From Gammaproteobacteria bacterium (lineage in GTDB: Bacteria; Pseudomonadota; Gammaproteobacteria; Pseudomonadales; Azotimanducaceae): 64,000 nucleotides of DNA. A model generated the notes under the pieces. It worked only from the letters and a program-made list of their open reading frames with translations. It ran no database searches and was not told the origin of the DNA. Every line of letters begins with the position of its first letter. The stretch's first letter is position 1. The translations under genes and the position numbers were made by a program. The DNA lies in assembly GCA_003247835.1 (NCBI GenBank), contig QJYB01000061.1, positions 62,001 through 126,000 on the forward strand, read 5' to 3'. Of the stretch, positions 8,426-17,293 are shown in pieces.

Positions 8426-10303
8426 TCAGCCGCTGCGCGGCCGGAAGGCCAGCAGGACGTTGCCCGGCGGCTGGCCGAAGCGGCCGTAGCCGGAGCCGAT
8501 AAAGACCATGCCGGCGCCGGCGGCGATGCTGTGGGCATCGATGGCGCCACCCTTGCCCGGCACCCCGTTCACCGTCTCGAAATCGCGCAGCGTGTCGAAG
8601 CCGAACCGAACCTCGCCGCTGTCCGCATCGAAGACGTAGAGGCGCCCGTCCACGGCCCCCGCAATGATGGCGTCGTCCACCACCAGCGGCAGCGCTGACA
8701 GGCCGTAACGGGTGTCGCAGGCGGCAAACCGGTCACGACGTCCGTCGCCGCAGTCCGCCGTCAGCGCCTGACGCCAGAGGACCTCTCCCGTCGCGACATC
8801 CAGCGCGTTCATGCCCGGCTCAGGCCGGGATCCGGGCTGCATGGCCGGATCGTTGATGGGCACGAACACCCGCCGCCCGTCCGTGGCCAGCCCCCAGTGC
8901 ACGCCGCCCAGCGGCGTACCTTCACCGAAGCGCCGGTTCCAGAGCAGGGTTCCGCCGTCCGGGTCGAGGGCCCAGACGTCACCGGACTTCTGGCCCGCAA
9001 GCAGCACGTCCCGACCATCGGCGAGGGTGACCAGCACCGCTGAGCCGCCGAAGTCGAAGTCCTTCAGCACACTATCCTCGGGACTCGGACAGTTCGGGCC
9101 GGACTGCGCCCACGCCGACCGGCAGCCGATGATCCAGACGTCGTTGGCCAGCGCCTGAAAGCCCCAGCGCAGGGTACCCGTCGCCAGATCGATGGCCAGC
9201 ACCGCGTCGGACGTCTTCGTCGCCGGCAGCGAGGTATTCTGGCCACTGGTGGCGTAAACCACCCCGCGTTGCCGGTCCACGGTGGGCGTGGACCAGATCG
9301 GCGCGCCGGACGGACCGCGCAGCTTCACGCCCACCCGGTTGGTCCTGCCGGTGTAGGTGGCGTCCGCCATGGTGTGCCAGGTCCAGAGCATCTCGCCGGT
9401 CACAGCGTCCAGCGCCACCACCGCACCGTGCTCCACGCAGCATTCGTACTCCGGGTCCGCTCCGCGGCCGACGCCGGAGCCGGACACGGGAACGATGACC
9501 CGGTCTCCGGCGAGTATCGGCGCGCCACTGATCGAGGTATCCGACGAGTGGCGACCCTCTGCCGTCCAGAGTCGCGTTCCGGTGATTGCGTCCACGGCAT
9601 GCACCTGGCCGCTGCGGTCGGCGAACACCAGCGTCGGGGTCCGGTCCGCTCCAGTAAGGCCATAGGACAGGGAGCTCGACAGTTGAGTGCCCGCGTCGTA
9701 GATCCACTGCACGCAGGGCTGGCGCACATCGAGCGCCAGTACCCGTCCCGTCTGTGGGGCGCTGTGGTAGAGGGTGGTGCCGACGATGACGGGCGCCGAG
9801 CGCATGACGCTGGTATCGGGAAAACCGATGGCCCAGGCCAGCTCCAGATTGGCGAGGTCCTCGCCTTCGAGACCGGCGGCTTCCGCAGTGAGGTGACGAC
9901 TGCCGTGCTCATCCACCCCGACCATCGGCATGGTCACCGGCGCGCGACTCACTTCACGCCGCTCCGGCGGGCAGAGCATCCCCGCATACCAGTCCGGATT
10001 GTCCGCTTCCTTCAGCGCCAGATAGTCGACCAGCTGCGCCAGCTCCCGCCGGGACAGGCTGCCGCCCTGCGCCTGCATCACACCGCGGGTGAGGGCCAGA
10101 AACAGGTTTTCCGCGTTCATCTGCCTGAGCGCATCGAACGACGGTGCCCGGGTCTCATCCGGCCGGTCGTGGCAGGCTGCGCAGTGCGCGGTGTAGAGCG
10201 CCCTGCCAGGATCGTCGTCGCCCGGGGCAGCCACGACCGGCACGGCCGCCGACAGCACAGCGACAAACAGGGCCACTATGACAAGGTACACGCTCTCTCT
10301 CAC
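8426..10303 (-). CDS. Exported quinoprotein dehydrogenase-like protein with N-terminal cytochrome c domain
   Basis: GTG start overlapping the pirin stop (GTGA). A signal peptide (about 1-26) precedes a cytochrome c domain with CAACH at residues 41-45. After that come repeated PQQ-type beta-propeller blades (VLALDVRQP..., VHAVDAITGTRLWTAEG, VALDAVTGEMLWTW, VLAIDLATGTLRWGF, VWALDPDGGTLLW, MNALDVATGEVLW). The architecture, cytochrome then propeller in about 625 residues, is that of polyvinyl-alcohol-dehydrogenase-like quinoproteins. It probably oxidises an alcohol in the periplasm and passes electrons to its own haem. The substrate is unknown and PQQ binding is not proven. No PQQ biosynthesis genes are in the window. 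Confidence 0.82.
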   Translation of the reverse strand: MRESVYLVIVALFVAVLSAAVPVVAAPGDDDPGRALYTAHCAACHDRPDETRAPSFDALRQMNAENLFLALTRGVMQAQGGSLSRRELAQLVDYLALKEADNPDWYAGMLCPPERREVSRAPVTMPMVGVDEHGSRHLTAEAAGLEGEDLANLELAWAIGFPDTSVMRSAPVIVGTTLYHSAPQTGRVLALDVRQPCVQWIYDAGTQLSSSLSYGLTGADRTPTLVFADRSGQVHAVDAITGTRLWTAEGRHSSDTSISGAPILAGDRVIVPVSGSGVGRGADPEYECCVEHGAVVALDAVTGEMLWTWHTMADATYTGRTNRVGVKLRGPSGAPIWSTPTVDRQRGVVYATSGQNTSLPATKTSDAVLAIDLATGTLRWGFQALANDVWIIGCRSAWAQSGPNCPSPEDSVLKDFDFGGSAVLVTLADGRDVLLAGQKSGDVWALDPDGGTLLWNRRFGEGTPLGGVHWGLATDGRRVFVPINDPAMQPGSRPEPGMNALDVATGEVLWRQALTADCGDGRRDRFAACDTRYGLSALPLVVDDAIIAGAVDGRLYVFDADSGEVRFGFDTLRDFETVNGVPGKGGAIDAHSIAAGAGMVFIGSGYGRFGQPPGNVLLAFRPRSG

Positions 10304-11205
10304 TGGTCCGGCAGCGGAATGAACTCGGCGTCTCCGGGTACCGGCGGGAATGCGCCCTCACGCCAGTCGCGCTTGGCGCGTTCGATGCGATCAGGGCTGG
10401 TGGACACGAAATTCCAGTACAGGTGTCGCGGACCGAGCGAGGTGCCTCCGACCACCATCATCCGGCTCGGCGCCTCGGCCGTGACGGACAACTCTGCACC
10501 GGGCCGGAGCACGGCCATCACGCCGGCATCGAGCGTCCTGTCGTCCATGCGCACCGAGCCCTCGACCACGTAACCGGCCAGCTCCTCCGAGGATCGGGGC
10601 AGGGTCAGATTCGCACCCGCCTCCAGATCCACGGCGAGATACAGCATGGGGGAGAGCACCCTGACGGGCGAGACGGCGTCGAAGGCCTGGCCGATGATCA
10701 CCCCGATCAGTACCCCGGGCAGTTTCACCTGCGGCAGGCGCTCCGCAGGATAGTGCTCGAATGCCGGCTCCACCTCCTGCTGGTCCGCAGGCAGCGCCAT
10801 CCAGGACTGGATCCCGTGCAGCCTGGAGGTCCGCGCCAGATCCTCCCCTGCCCGCTCCGAGTGGACGATGCCACGTCCGGCGGTCATCAGGTTCACGGCT
10901 CCCGGGCGGATCGGCTGCAGACAACCGAGACTGTCCCGGTGAATGATCTCGCCTTCGAACAGGTAGGTGATCGTGGCAAGCCCGATGTGGGGATGCGGGC
11001 GAACCTGGATGCCGCTTCCCGGTGCAAATTCCGCAGGTCCCATATGATCGAAAAAAACGAATGGGCCCACAGACTGTCGCTCCCGCGCCGGCAGCACCCT
11101 GCGGACGCTGAACTCCCCCAGATCCTTCCGCTGCGGCTCGATCAGCATTTCGATGCTGCCCTCGAGCTCACTGCATTCGGGATCCGGTGCTTCCAGATAA
11201 CTCAC
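10300..11205 (-). CDS. Pirin family protein
   Basis: A 301-residue bicupin starting at a GTG that overlaps the esterase stop codon (GTGA). The pirin metal site is visible: RPHPHIGLATITY supplies two histidines, and IVHSE supplies a His and a Glu. FVFFDHMGP, also characteristic of the family, lies upstream of these. Pirins act as quercetinase-like dioxygenases or as redox-sensing regulatory proteins, and sequence alone does not tell which. It sits in the middle of an esterase-pirin-quinoprotein operon, so a catabolic role beside the secreted enzymes is possible. Confidence 0.88.
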   Translation of the reverse strand: MSYLEAPDPECSELEGSIEMLIEPQRKDLGEFSVRRVLPARERQSVGPFVFFDHMGPAEFAPGSGIQVRPHPHIGLATITYLFEGEIIHRDSLGCLQPIRPGAVNLMTAGRGIVHSERAGEDLARTSRLHGIQSWMALPADQQEVEPAFEHYPAERLPQVKLPGVLIGVIIGQAFDAVSPVRVLSPMLYLAVDLEAGANLTLPRSSEELAGYVVEGSVRMDDRTLDAGVMAVLRPGAELSVTAEAPSRMMVVGGTSLGPRHLYWNFVSTSPDRIERAKRDWREGAFPPVPGDAEFIPLPDQ

Positions 11206-11969
11206 TGACCGTTCTCCTGCACTGTGTCGTCCGCGCCGTCGAGAAACTCTATGGCTTCCGCCAACCGGGCGGGATCGGGATTCTCGTGGCCCATACCATC
11301 TATTTCCATGAGCTTCACGCCGCTCACCCCCGCCTTCCGATAGCGGCCGAATGTACGCCGTGTCGGCCGCAGCGCCTGGTCATGCTCACCCGTTACGAAG
11401 ACGTAGCGGTTGCGGCGGACACGGTCGAGCTGGCGGGGTTCCGCGTCCCAGAACTCTACCCCGCAGATGAAGATTGCACCGCTGAAGAGCTGCGCATGAT
11501 CGGTAGCCACCATACTCGCCATCTTGCCGCCGCCGGACAGTCCCGACACGTACATCCGATCCCGGTCGAGCGCGTATTGCGATCCGATCAGGGTTGGGGA
11601 GATGACGGCGAACAGCGCCCGACGCTGCACGTTTTCCGCGTTGCCGCCATCGTTCGCGCTCACCCAGATGAGGTTGTGCTCCGCGAGCACACGACCCCAG
11701 CGGTCCGGTAACCGGCCGCTGACCGTGGGAGAGATGTAAACCAGCAGACCCGCCGGTGCAGCTGCATCATAGGTCTCGGGCACGAACACGTCCCAGCGGA
11801 TCGGTTCACCCGGCGGATAGATCGCCTCCAGCTGAGCAGCACCCGGCGCACCCAGAATATCCGTGAGTGTGCTTGTCAGGACGAACTCGCCTGTCTGCTC
11901 CGCGGCCAGTGCCACCGGAGTGAGAAGCGCAACGGATACTGCGTACAGCAGTGCAAGCTGACGACTCAT
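11202..11969 (-). CDS. Secreted alpha/beta-hydrolase (esterase/PHB-depolymerase-like)
   Basis: This is the first gene of the minus-strand operon. A signal peptide (YAVSVALLTPVALA) is followed by an alpha/beta-hydrolase fold. The nucleophile elbow is YVSGLSGGG near residue 146. A candidate acid lies in GEHDQAL and the catalytic His in DGMGHEN. The overall pattern resembles small exported esterases of the poly(3-hydroxybutyrate) depolymerase/feruloyl esterase type. It probably hydrolyses an ester outside the cytoplasm. The real substrate cannot be read from sequence. Confidence 0.75.
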   Translation of the reverse strand: MSRQLALLYAVSVALLTPVALAAEQTGEFVLTSTLTDILGAPGAAQLEAIYPPGEPIRWDVFVPETYDAAAPAGLLVYISPTVSGRLPDRWGRVLAEHNLIWVSANDGGNAENVQRRALFAVISPTLIGSQYALDRDRMYVSGLSGGGKMASMVATDHAQLFSGAIFICGVEFWDAEPRQLDRVRRNRYVFVTGEHDQALRPTRRTFGRYRKAGVSGVKLMEIDGMGHENPDPARLAEAIEFLDGADDTVQENGQ

Positions 11970-12034
11970 GGCGCCATTCTACGCCACGCGTCGCCGCACG
12001 ACCGCCCGAAGACAGCCTGTGCAGCCTACAGGAC

Positions 12035-12433
12035 TCAGTTCAGGCTGAATCCGCCACCGTAGGGTGTGGAAACCTTCTTGTACGCATAAAAACGGCACCA
12101 TTCCTGGGGTGCCGGTCCGGATCCACCCATGCGCATCCAGGTGTTGTACCCGGAGGCATTGCTGAACGGATAACGGAACTGCTGGTAAATGGCTTCCTGT
12201 TCGCTGCGCAGGTTGGTCTGTCTGAACAGGCCGTCAAGGCATGCCTGGTAGTGCGGCTCCATGGCGGCCTTGTGCAGGCAGCGGACTGTCGTGCACAGGC
12301 TTGTCGAGGCCGACGCTGACTGCTGCATGTCCGGTGCAGATCTGCCGGCGCAACCGCTCGCGAGGACGATAAGCACGGCGGAAAACAGGGGGAACGGGAA
12401 AGAGCGACTCCTTGCTCTGATGAGATGACTCAA
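12035..12433 (-). CDS. Small lipoprotein of unknown function
   Basis: A TTG start at 12433 is preceded by AGGAG at good spacing. A lipoprotein signal ends at Cys28 (VLIVLASGC). The mature part of about 105 residues contains four cysteines and aromatic motifs (RYPFSNASGYNTWMRMGG). I do not recognise a family. It is divergent from metY and lies downstream of no obvious partner. The lipobox and TTG-plus-RBS support a real gene. Confidence 0.6.
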   Translation of the reverse strand: MSHLIRARSRSFPFPLFSAVLIVLASGCAGRSAPDMQQSASASTSLCTTVRCLHKAAMEPHYQACLDGLFRQTNLRSEQEAIYQQFRYPFSNASGYNTWMRMGGSGPAPQEWCRFYAYKKVSTPYGGGFSLN

Positions 12434-12592
12434 TGACTACTCCTGGGGCATGACCGCTACTGCAGGTTCAGCTACGGCTGTGCAAATCGCAGGCCAACTC
12501 CTCCACGCCCAGTCACCGCGAGGCCGCATCGGGTCAAGCCTGTTCCCGTCGCACCGGCCTGAAACACCTTCGCGCCGCAACGCACCCTCGTG

Positions 12593-12606
12593 ACGCATCG
12601 ATGCGT
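12593..12606. promoter_or_regulatory. Palindrome upstream of metY
   Basis: ACGCATCGATGCGT is a perfect 14-bp palindrome centred about 64 bp before the metY start, in the 230-bp divergent gap between the small lipoprotein and metY. It is a plausible operator for methionine control. It does not match the MetJ or MetR boxes that I know. I could not identify a SAM riboswitch in the rest of the gap. Confidence 0.35.
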
Positions 12607-12663
12607 TGTGCTCCCGCCATGGGCAGTCCAACATGGGTCGATCGGGCAGGAACGGGGTAGGAC

Positions 12664-13956
12664 ATGACGGAAACCTCGAGGCCATTCGGCTTCCATACCA
12701 GAGCCGTGCACGCGGGCAGCCGACCGGACCCGGTGACCGGTGCGCGTGCGCTGCCCATCTACCAGACGACCAGCTACGTGTTCGAGGATTCGGCATCGGC
12801 GGCCGCCTACTTCAACCTGCAGGAGTACGGCAACACCTACTCGCGGATCATGAATCCCACCGTGGCCGCGTTCGAGGAACGGCTTGCGAACCTGGATGGC
12901 GGTGTCGGTGCTGTGGCATTCGCGAGCGGTCTGGCGGCCCAGTCCGCCGCCTTCTTCACGCTGCTCGAGCCGGGCGATCACGTCGTCGCCTCCTCGGCGC
13001 TCTATGGCGGCAGCGTTACCCAGCTGAAGCACCTGTTCCGCAAGCTCTCCATCGAGCTCACTTTCGTCGATCCGGATCGCGCGGATGCCTGGCGCGATGC
13101 GCTCCGACCCAACACCAAGCTGCTGTTCGCCGAGACCATCGGCAACCCGGGCGGCAACGTCCTCGATATTGCTGCCGTGGCAGGCATCGCCCACGACCAC
13201 GGCGCGCCGCTCATGGTCGACAACACCTTCGCCACACCCTATCTCTGCCGGCCGCTGGAATGGGGCGCCGACATCGTCGTGTACTCCGCGACCAAGTTCA
13301 TCGGCGGGCACGGTACCAGTATCGGCGGCGCGGTGGTGGACAGCGGCGACTTCGACTGGTCCAACGGCCGGTTTCCCGGGGTCGCCGAGCCGTCACCGGC
13401 TTACCACGGGCTGACGTTCCACGAGACCTTCGGAGTATTCGGCTATCTCATGAAGCTGCGGGCAGAGACCCTGCGCGATCTCGGCGCCGCGCTCAGTCCG
13501 TTCAATGCCTTCCTGCTGGCCCAGGGTCTCGAAACACTGCCCCTGCGGATGACGGCACACGTCGACAATGCGGTGGCGGTCGCGACGTTTCTGGACGGCC
13601 ACGGCGGCGTTTCCCGGGTCAGCTATCCAGGATTGCCCGGCAGCCCGTACCGGTCGCTGGTGGAACGTTATCTGCCGCTGGGTGCCGGTGCGGTGTTCTG
13701 CTTCGATCTGGTCGGTGGCCGCGAAGCCGGCATCCGCTTCATCGAGGCGCTGACACTGTTCAGCCATCTGGCCAACGTCGGCGACGCCAAATCTCTCGTC
13801 ATCCACCCCGCGACCACGACCCACCGGCAGCTCTCGGACGCCGAGCTGACCGCAGCCGGTATCGGTCCCGGCACCATCCGGCTGTCCATCGGCATCGAGG
13901 ACGCAGCGGACCTCATCTGGGACCTGGAACAGGGTCTAAGAGCAGCAGGAGGCTGA
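12664..13956 (+). CDS. metY: O-acetylhomoserine sulfhydrylase (aminocarboxypropyltransferase)
   Basis: A 430-residue PLP enzyme of the Cys/Met metabolism family, of the length usual for MetY. It starts FHTRAVHAGSRPDPVTGARALPIYQTTSY, as MetY proteins do. The PLP-binding lysine lies in YSATKFIGGHGT near residue 210, with MVDNTFATP before it and SLVIHPATTTH and GIEDAADLIWDLEQGL near the end. It makes homocysteine from O-acetylhomoserine and sulfide in the cytoplasm, or methionine if methanethiol is used. An RBS-like GGGGTAGG precedes the ATG. The CoA-binding gene follows immediately, as often seen with metY. Confidence 0.93.
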   Translation: MTETSRPFGFHTRAVHAGSRPDPVTGARALPIYQTTSYVFEDSASAAAYFNLQEYGNTYSRIMNPTVAAFEERLANLDGGVGAVAFASGLAAQSAAFFTLLEPGDHVVASSALYGGSVTQLKHLFRKLSIELTFVDPDRADAWRDALRPNTKLLFAETIGNPGGNVLDIAAVAGIAHDHGAPLMVDNTFATPYLCRPLEWGADIVVYSATKFIGGHGTSIGGAVVDSGDFDWSNGRFPGVAEPSPAYHGLTFHETFGVFGYLMKLRAETLRDLGAALSPFNAFLLAQGLETLPLRMTAHVDNAVAVATFLDGHGGVSRVSYPGLPGSPYRSLVERYLPLGAGAVFCFDLVGGREAGIRFIEALTLFSHLANVGDAKSLVIHPATTTHRQLSDAELTAAGIGPGTIRLSIGIEDAADLIWDLEQGLRAAGG

Positions 13957-13957
13957 T

Positions 13958-14431
13958 ATGGATCTTTCCCGCTACCAGGATCCCAGGACCATCCAGCAGG
14001 CCCTGGCCTGCCGCCGGGTGGCCATCGTCGGCATGTCGTCGAACGAGCTGCGGGCCAGCAACTACGTCGGTTTCTACCTCGCCCGGCACGGCTACGAGGT
14101 GATCCCGGTCAACCCGCGGGAGACGGAAATCCTCGGTCGAACCTGCTTTCCCAGCCTCTCGGAGATACCCGGGCCCGTCGACGTGGTCGACGTGTTCCGC
14201 GATCCCGCGGCGGTACCCGCCATCGCCCGGGAGGCCGTCGCAATAAGGGCCAGGTACCTCTGGCTGCAGTTCGGTGTGATCAGTCACGACGGCATCGCCA
14301 TCGCCGAGGCGGGCGGCATGACCGTCATCGCCGACAAATGCATCAAGATCGAGCACGCCCGCTATCGCGGCCGGATGCACTGGCTGGGATTCAACCGCGG
14401 AACCGTCTCCGCCCGCCGCGAACCCACCTGA
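13958..14431 (+). CDS. CoA-binding protein (YccU-like)
   Basis: The 157-residue protein is a single Rossmann CoA-binding domain. VAIVGMSSNELRASNYVGFYL carries the glycine-type phosphate loop, then YEVIPVNPRETEILG and PGPVDVVDVFRDP follow, the classic order of the succinyl-CoA-synthetase-like CoA-binding fold. The start is one base after the metY stop, with AGGAGG upstream, so the two are cotranscribed. Members have no settled function. An accessory role in sulfur amino-acid or acyl-CoA metabolism is suggested only by the neighbour. Confidence 0.88.
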   Translation: MDLSRYQDPRTIQQALACRRVAIVGMSSNELRASNYVGFYLARHGYEVIPVNPRETEILGRTCFPSLSEIPGPVDVVDVFRDPAAVPAIAREAVAIRARYLWLQFGVISHDGIAIAEAGGMTVIADKCIKIEHARYRGRMHWLGFNRGTVSARREPT

Positions 14432-14567
14432 TCCCACCGCCAGGCAGGATTGCCCGACTGACAGCTTTTTGCCGGGATTCACAGCTTATCCACAGGTGCG
14501 CGTCGTCCGTCGTCTCTAGGATGCCGTCGACGCACTGACAGACCGGACGCAGATCCGGAACGACCCG

Positions 14568-17174
14568 ATGAGAATCTCTTCCTCCCCCCTGAAGAGTGCC
14601 GGGCCCCGTGGGTTAAGCAGTACCACGGGGCTCGTCCTTTTTCTGGCCGCCTCCCTCGCGCTCACCGCCTGTTCGGGGGCAGTGGACGGTCGGAATATCA
14701 GCGGCGGCACCCAGACCCTGTCCGGATTCGTCGGCAGCCCCTCCCTCGCCGATGCCACGGTCACAGTGCTGGTCGACGACGGCGCCACCACCGTATCCGC
14801 CCGGTCTACGGACGATGCGAGCTACACCTTGAACCTGGACAAGACGCTGGCACCGCCGATCCGGGTCCAGGCCGAAGGTGGCACCGACCTGCTGACCGGT
14901 CAGCCGAATGAGACCACGCTGTCAGCCCTCTCCTTCGACACGGCACCCGGCCGGATGATCGTCAGCCATCTCTCCACCCTGGCCGCCACCATGGCCAGCT
15001 GTGCGGGTGCGGCCACCGAGGGCTCCCTCGACAACGCCTGGTCCCGGCTGGCAACGCGTACCGGGCTGGATTTCGTCGACGGGGCCGGCGATCTGTCGAG
15101 TGCGCAGCTCGGGGCGCTCATGCGGGCGGATCTGACCCTGGCCGAGAGCCTGGAGCGCGCCGGCTCGGCGCTGTCCGACAGCCGCGGTCCGCTGACCGCC
15201 AGCGAGGTCCTCACCGCCATCGCCTGCGATCTGGCGGATGACGGACAGTTGAATGACAGCACGCCGACCACGGATGCACGGCTCGTCGCCGTGTTCCGCA
15301 GTGCCGAGGCGGCCGTGATACTGGAAATGACTGCTGGAACACCATATCTGGACGGTCAGCGGGCAGACGTGCAGCTCGACGACACGCTGCGCCAGGTCAG
15401 CGGTGACACCCAGGCCAGCATCGCCACCGCACCGGTGCCTGCCGTCATGATCGAGCAGGCCAGCGCCAACCTGACGCTGCTCGATGAGACCTTCGACGAT
15501 CCGGCGCTGCTCGACCTGGCCATCGCCGTCTCCGGTTCGACCGCCGAGGCGACGGCCGGGGTGCAGAGCACGCTGGACGCCGCCCACCTGACGACGCTCT
15601 GGGCGCTGCCGGAGCGTGTCGCGCTGGCCGATGACACGCAGATCGACCAGCTCGCCGCGGACATGACCGCTCAGGCGAGCAGCAGCGTGCCTTTCGTATC
15701 CCTTTCAGCCGACCGGACCAGCATCAGCTCCGGCGAGGCGGTCACCCTGTCCTGGGCGAGCGCGGGTGCCCGTCGCTGCCGGTCGGCCGGTGACTGGCAC
15801 GGCAACCGTCCCCTCGAAGGCACGTTCAATACTGCACCCATCACTGCTGCTGCGGAGTTTCGCCTCTACTGCCGGGGTCTTGGCGGCGTCGGCGAAGCCA
15901 GTTCCCAGGTTGCCGTGGTGGACCCAACCCGGCGGCCGGTGGTCAGCCTGAGTGCCGACGACCCGACCCTGGATGCCAACCAGACCACCATCATCCGCTG
16001 GACCAGCAGCGACGCCACCGCCTGTACCGCCTCCGGTGCCTGGTCCGGCGCCCGGGCGGTGATCGGCAGCACGGGCATCGGCCCGCTTTCTCAGGATTCG
16101 GACTACACCCTGAGCTGCACCGGCCCGGGCGGCACTGACACCGCCACCCTGCGCGTCACCGTCGCCGCCGCCCCAGAACCGGCGCCCACCCTGTCCTTCA
16201 CCGCGTCACCGGGGACGATCACCAGCGGCCAGTCGGTGAATCTCAGCTGGAACGCGACGAACGCCAGCGGCTGTCAGGCCGGCAATGGCTGGTCCGGTAA
16301 CCGTCCCGTCTCGGGCACGGAAACCCGTGGCCCGCTGACCGCGAACACGAGCTTCTCACTGACCTGCGCAGGCCCCGGCGGATCGGTGACCCGAACCCGC
16401 AGCGTGACGGTGACCACGGCGCCGACCTCCCCGGCACCGACACTGAGTTTCAGCGTGACGCCTTCGACCGTCACCAGCGGCCAGTCCGTGAGCCTCAACT
16501 GGAGCACGACGGACACCACCGGCTGCACGGCCGGCAACGGCTGGACAGGATCCCGGGCCACCTCGGGCACCGAAACCCGTGGCCCGCTCACGGCAAACAC
16601 CAGCTTCTCGCTGAGCTGTACAGGCCCTGGCGGCTCGGTGAGCCAGAGCCGCAGCGTGACGGTGACCGCGGCGCCGACCACCCCGGTACCGACGGTGAGC
16701 CTCTCCGCTGCCAGCACGCTGGTGAGCTCCGGCAGTTCGACGACCCTGACCTGGAGCAGCACCAACGCGACCTCGTGCACGGCCAGCGGCGGCTGGTCCG
16801 GCAACCGGGCCATCAGCGGCTCCGCCAGTACCGGCTCGCTCGATCGGCAGACGACCTTCTCCCTTTCCTGCACCGGCGCGGGTGGTTCGGCGCTGGCCAT
16901 GGTTTCGGTGAGCGTTCAGGGCACCGTTACGCTCAGCTGGGTCGCGCCCACAGAGAACGTGGACGGCTCGCCGCTCACGGACCTCGCGGGCTATCGCGTC
17001 TACTACGGCACCAGCCCGCGCAACTACACGAACATGCGGGACGTGGCCAATCCCTCCGCAACGTCAGCCTCGTTCTCCCTGCCGTCCGGAGACTACCGGG
17101 TGGCCATGACGGCGCTGGACGGACAAGGCAATGAAAGTGCCTATTCCAATGAGGTAGTCAAAACGGTGCCGTAA
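14568..17174 (+). CDS. Lipoprotein with five Ig-like repeats and a C-terminal fibronectin type III domain
   Basis: A lipoprotein signal ends at Cys35 (AASLALTAC). Residues of about 40-370 form an unassigned domain that begins SGFVGSPSLADATVTVLVDDG, like a carboxypeptidase-regulatory beta-sandwich, and then becomes alpha-helical. About 375-785 hold five repeats of roughly 80 residues (SxGxxxxLxW...CxAxxxWxGxR...GPLxxxTxFxLxCxGPGGS), each with two cysteines suited to a disulfide. The last 85 residues are FnIII (VTLSWVAPTENVDG...YRVYYGTSP). A surface-exposed adhesion or polymer-binding role is inferred. The ATG has only a weak RBS, and a GC-rich hairpin lies just inside the gene. Confidence 0.78.
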   Translation: MRISSSPLKSAGPRGLSSTTGLVLFLAASLALTACSGAVDGRNISGGTQTLSGFVGSPSLADATVTVLVDDGATTVSARSTDDASYTLNLDKTLAPPIRVQAEGGTDLLTGQPNETTLSALSFDTAPGRMIVSHLSTLAATMASCAGAATEGSLDNAWSRLATRTGLDFVDGAGDLSSAQLGALMRADLTLAESLERAGSALSDSRGPLTASEVLTAIACDLADDGQLNDSTPTTDARLVAVFRSAEAAVILEMTAGTPYLDGQRADVQLDDTLRQVSGDTQASIATAPVPAVMIEQASANLTLLDETFDDPALLDLAIAVSGSTAEATAGVQSTLDAAHLTTLWALPERVALADDTQIDQLAADMTAQASSSVPFVSLSADRTSISSGEAVTLSWASAGARRCRSAGDWHGNRPLEGTFNTAPITAAAEFRLYCRGLGGVGEASSQVAVVDPTRRPVVSLSADDPTLDANQTTIIRWTSSDATACTASGAWSGARAVIGSTGIGPLSQDSDYTLSCTGPGGTDTATLRVTVAAAPEPAPTLSFTASPGTITSGQSVNLSWNATNASGCQAGNGWSGNRPVSGTETRGPLTANTSFSLTCAGPGGSVTRTRSVTVTTAPTSPAPTLSFSVTPSTVTSGQSVSLNWSTTDTTGCTAGNGWTGSRATSGTETRGPLTANTSFSLSCTGPGGSVSQSRSVTVTAAPTTPVPTVSLSAASTLVSSGSSTTLTWSSTNATSCTASGGWSGNRAISGSASTGSLDRQTTFSLSCTGAGGSALAMVSVSVQGTVTLSWVAPTENVDGSPLTDLAGYRVYYGTSPRNYTNMRDVANPSATSASFSLPSGDYRVAMTALDGQGNESAYSNEVVKTVP
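14603..14642 (+). terminator. Attenuator-like hairpin at the 5' end of the Ig-repeat gene
   Basis: GCCCCGTGG, an 11-base loop and CCACGGGGC form a perfect 9-bp stem. It is followed 6 bases later by TTTTT, all inside codons 12-25 of the lipoprotein gene. It has the form of an intrinsic terminator read on the + strand, but its position within coding sequence makes attenuation or chance equally possible. Confidence 0.4.
16170..16920 (+). repeat. DNA-level tandem repeat encoding Ig-like domains 3-5
   Basis: The phrase ACCAGCGGCCAGTC(G/C)GTGA recurs about 252 bp apart (84 codons), and GAAACCCGTGGCCCGCT recurs with the same period. This shows a recent duplication of domains 3 and 4. Domain 5 is more diverged. 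Confidence 0.7.
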
Positions 17175-17293
17175 AAACTCCTCGTTCCCGCCCATGCATC
17201 GCGCGCCGAGCCCTGCTATCCTCCGCCCCGCAGGGAGTGTAAGCAGAATGTAAACAGGGAGAGCTTCGACAGGCGACGGCGCGGCGGAAACGA

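Noticed and set aside
14486-14494. TTATCCACA, a perfect DnaA-box-like sequence
   Set aside because: Single copy with no cluster, AT-rich element or dnaA/dnaN genes near it, so not an origin.
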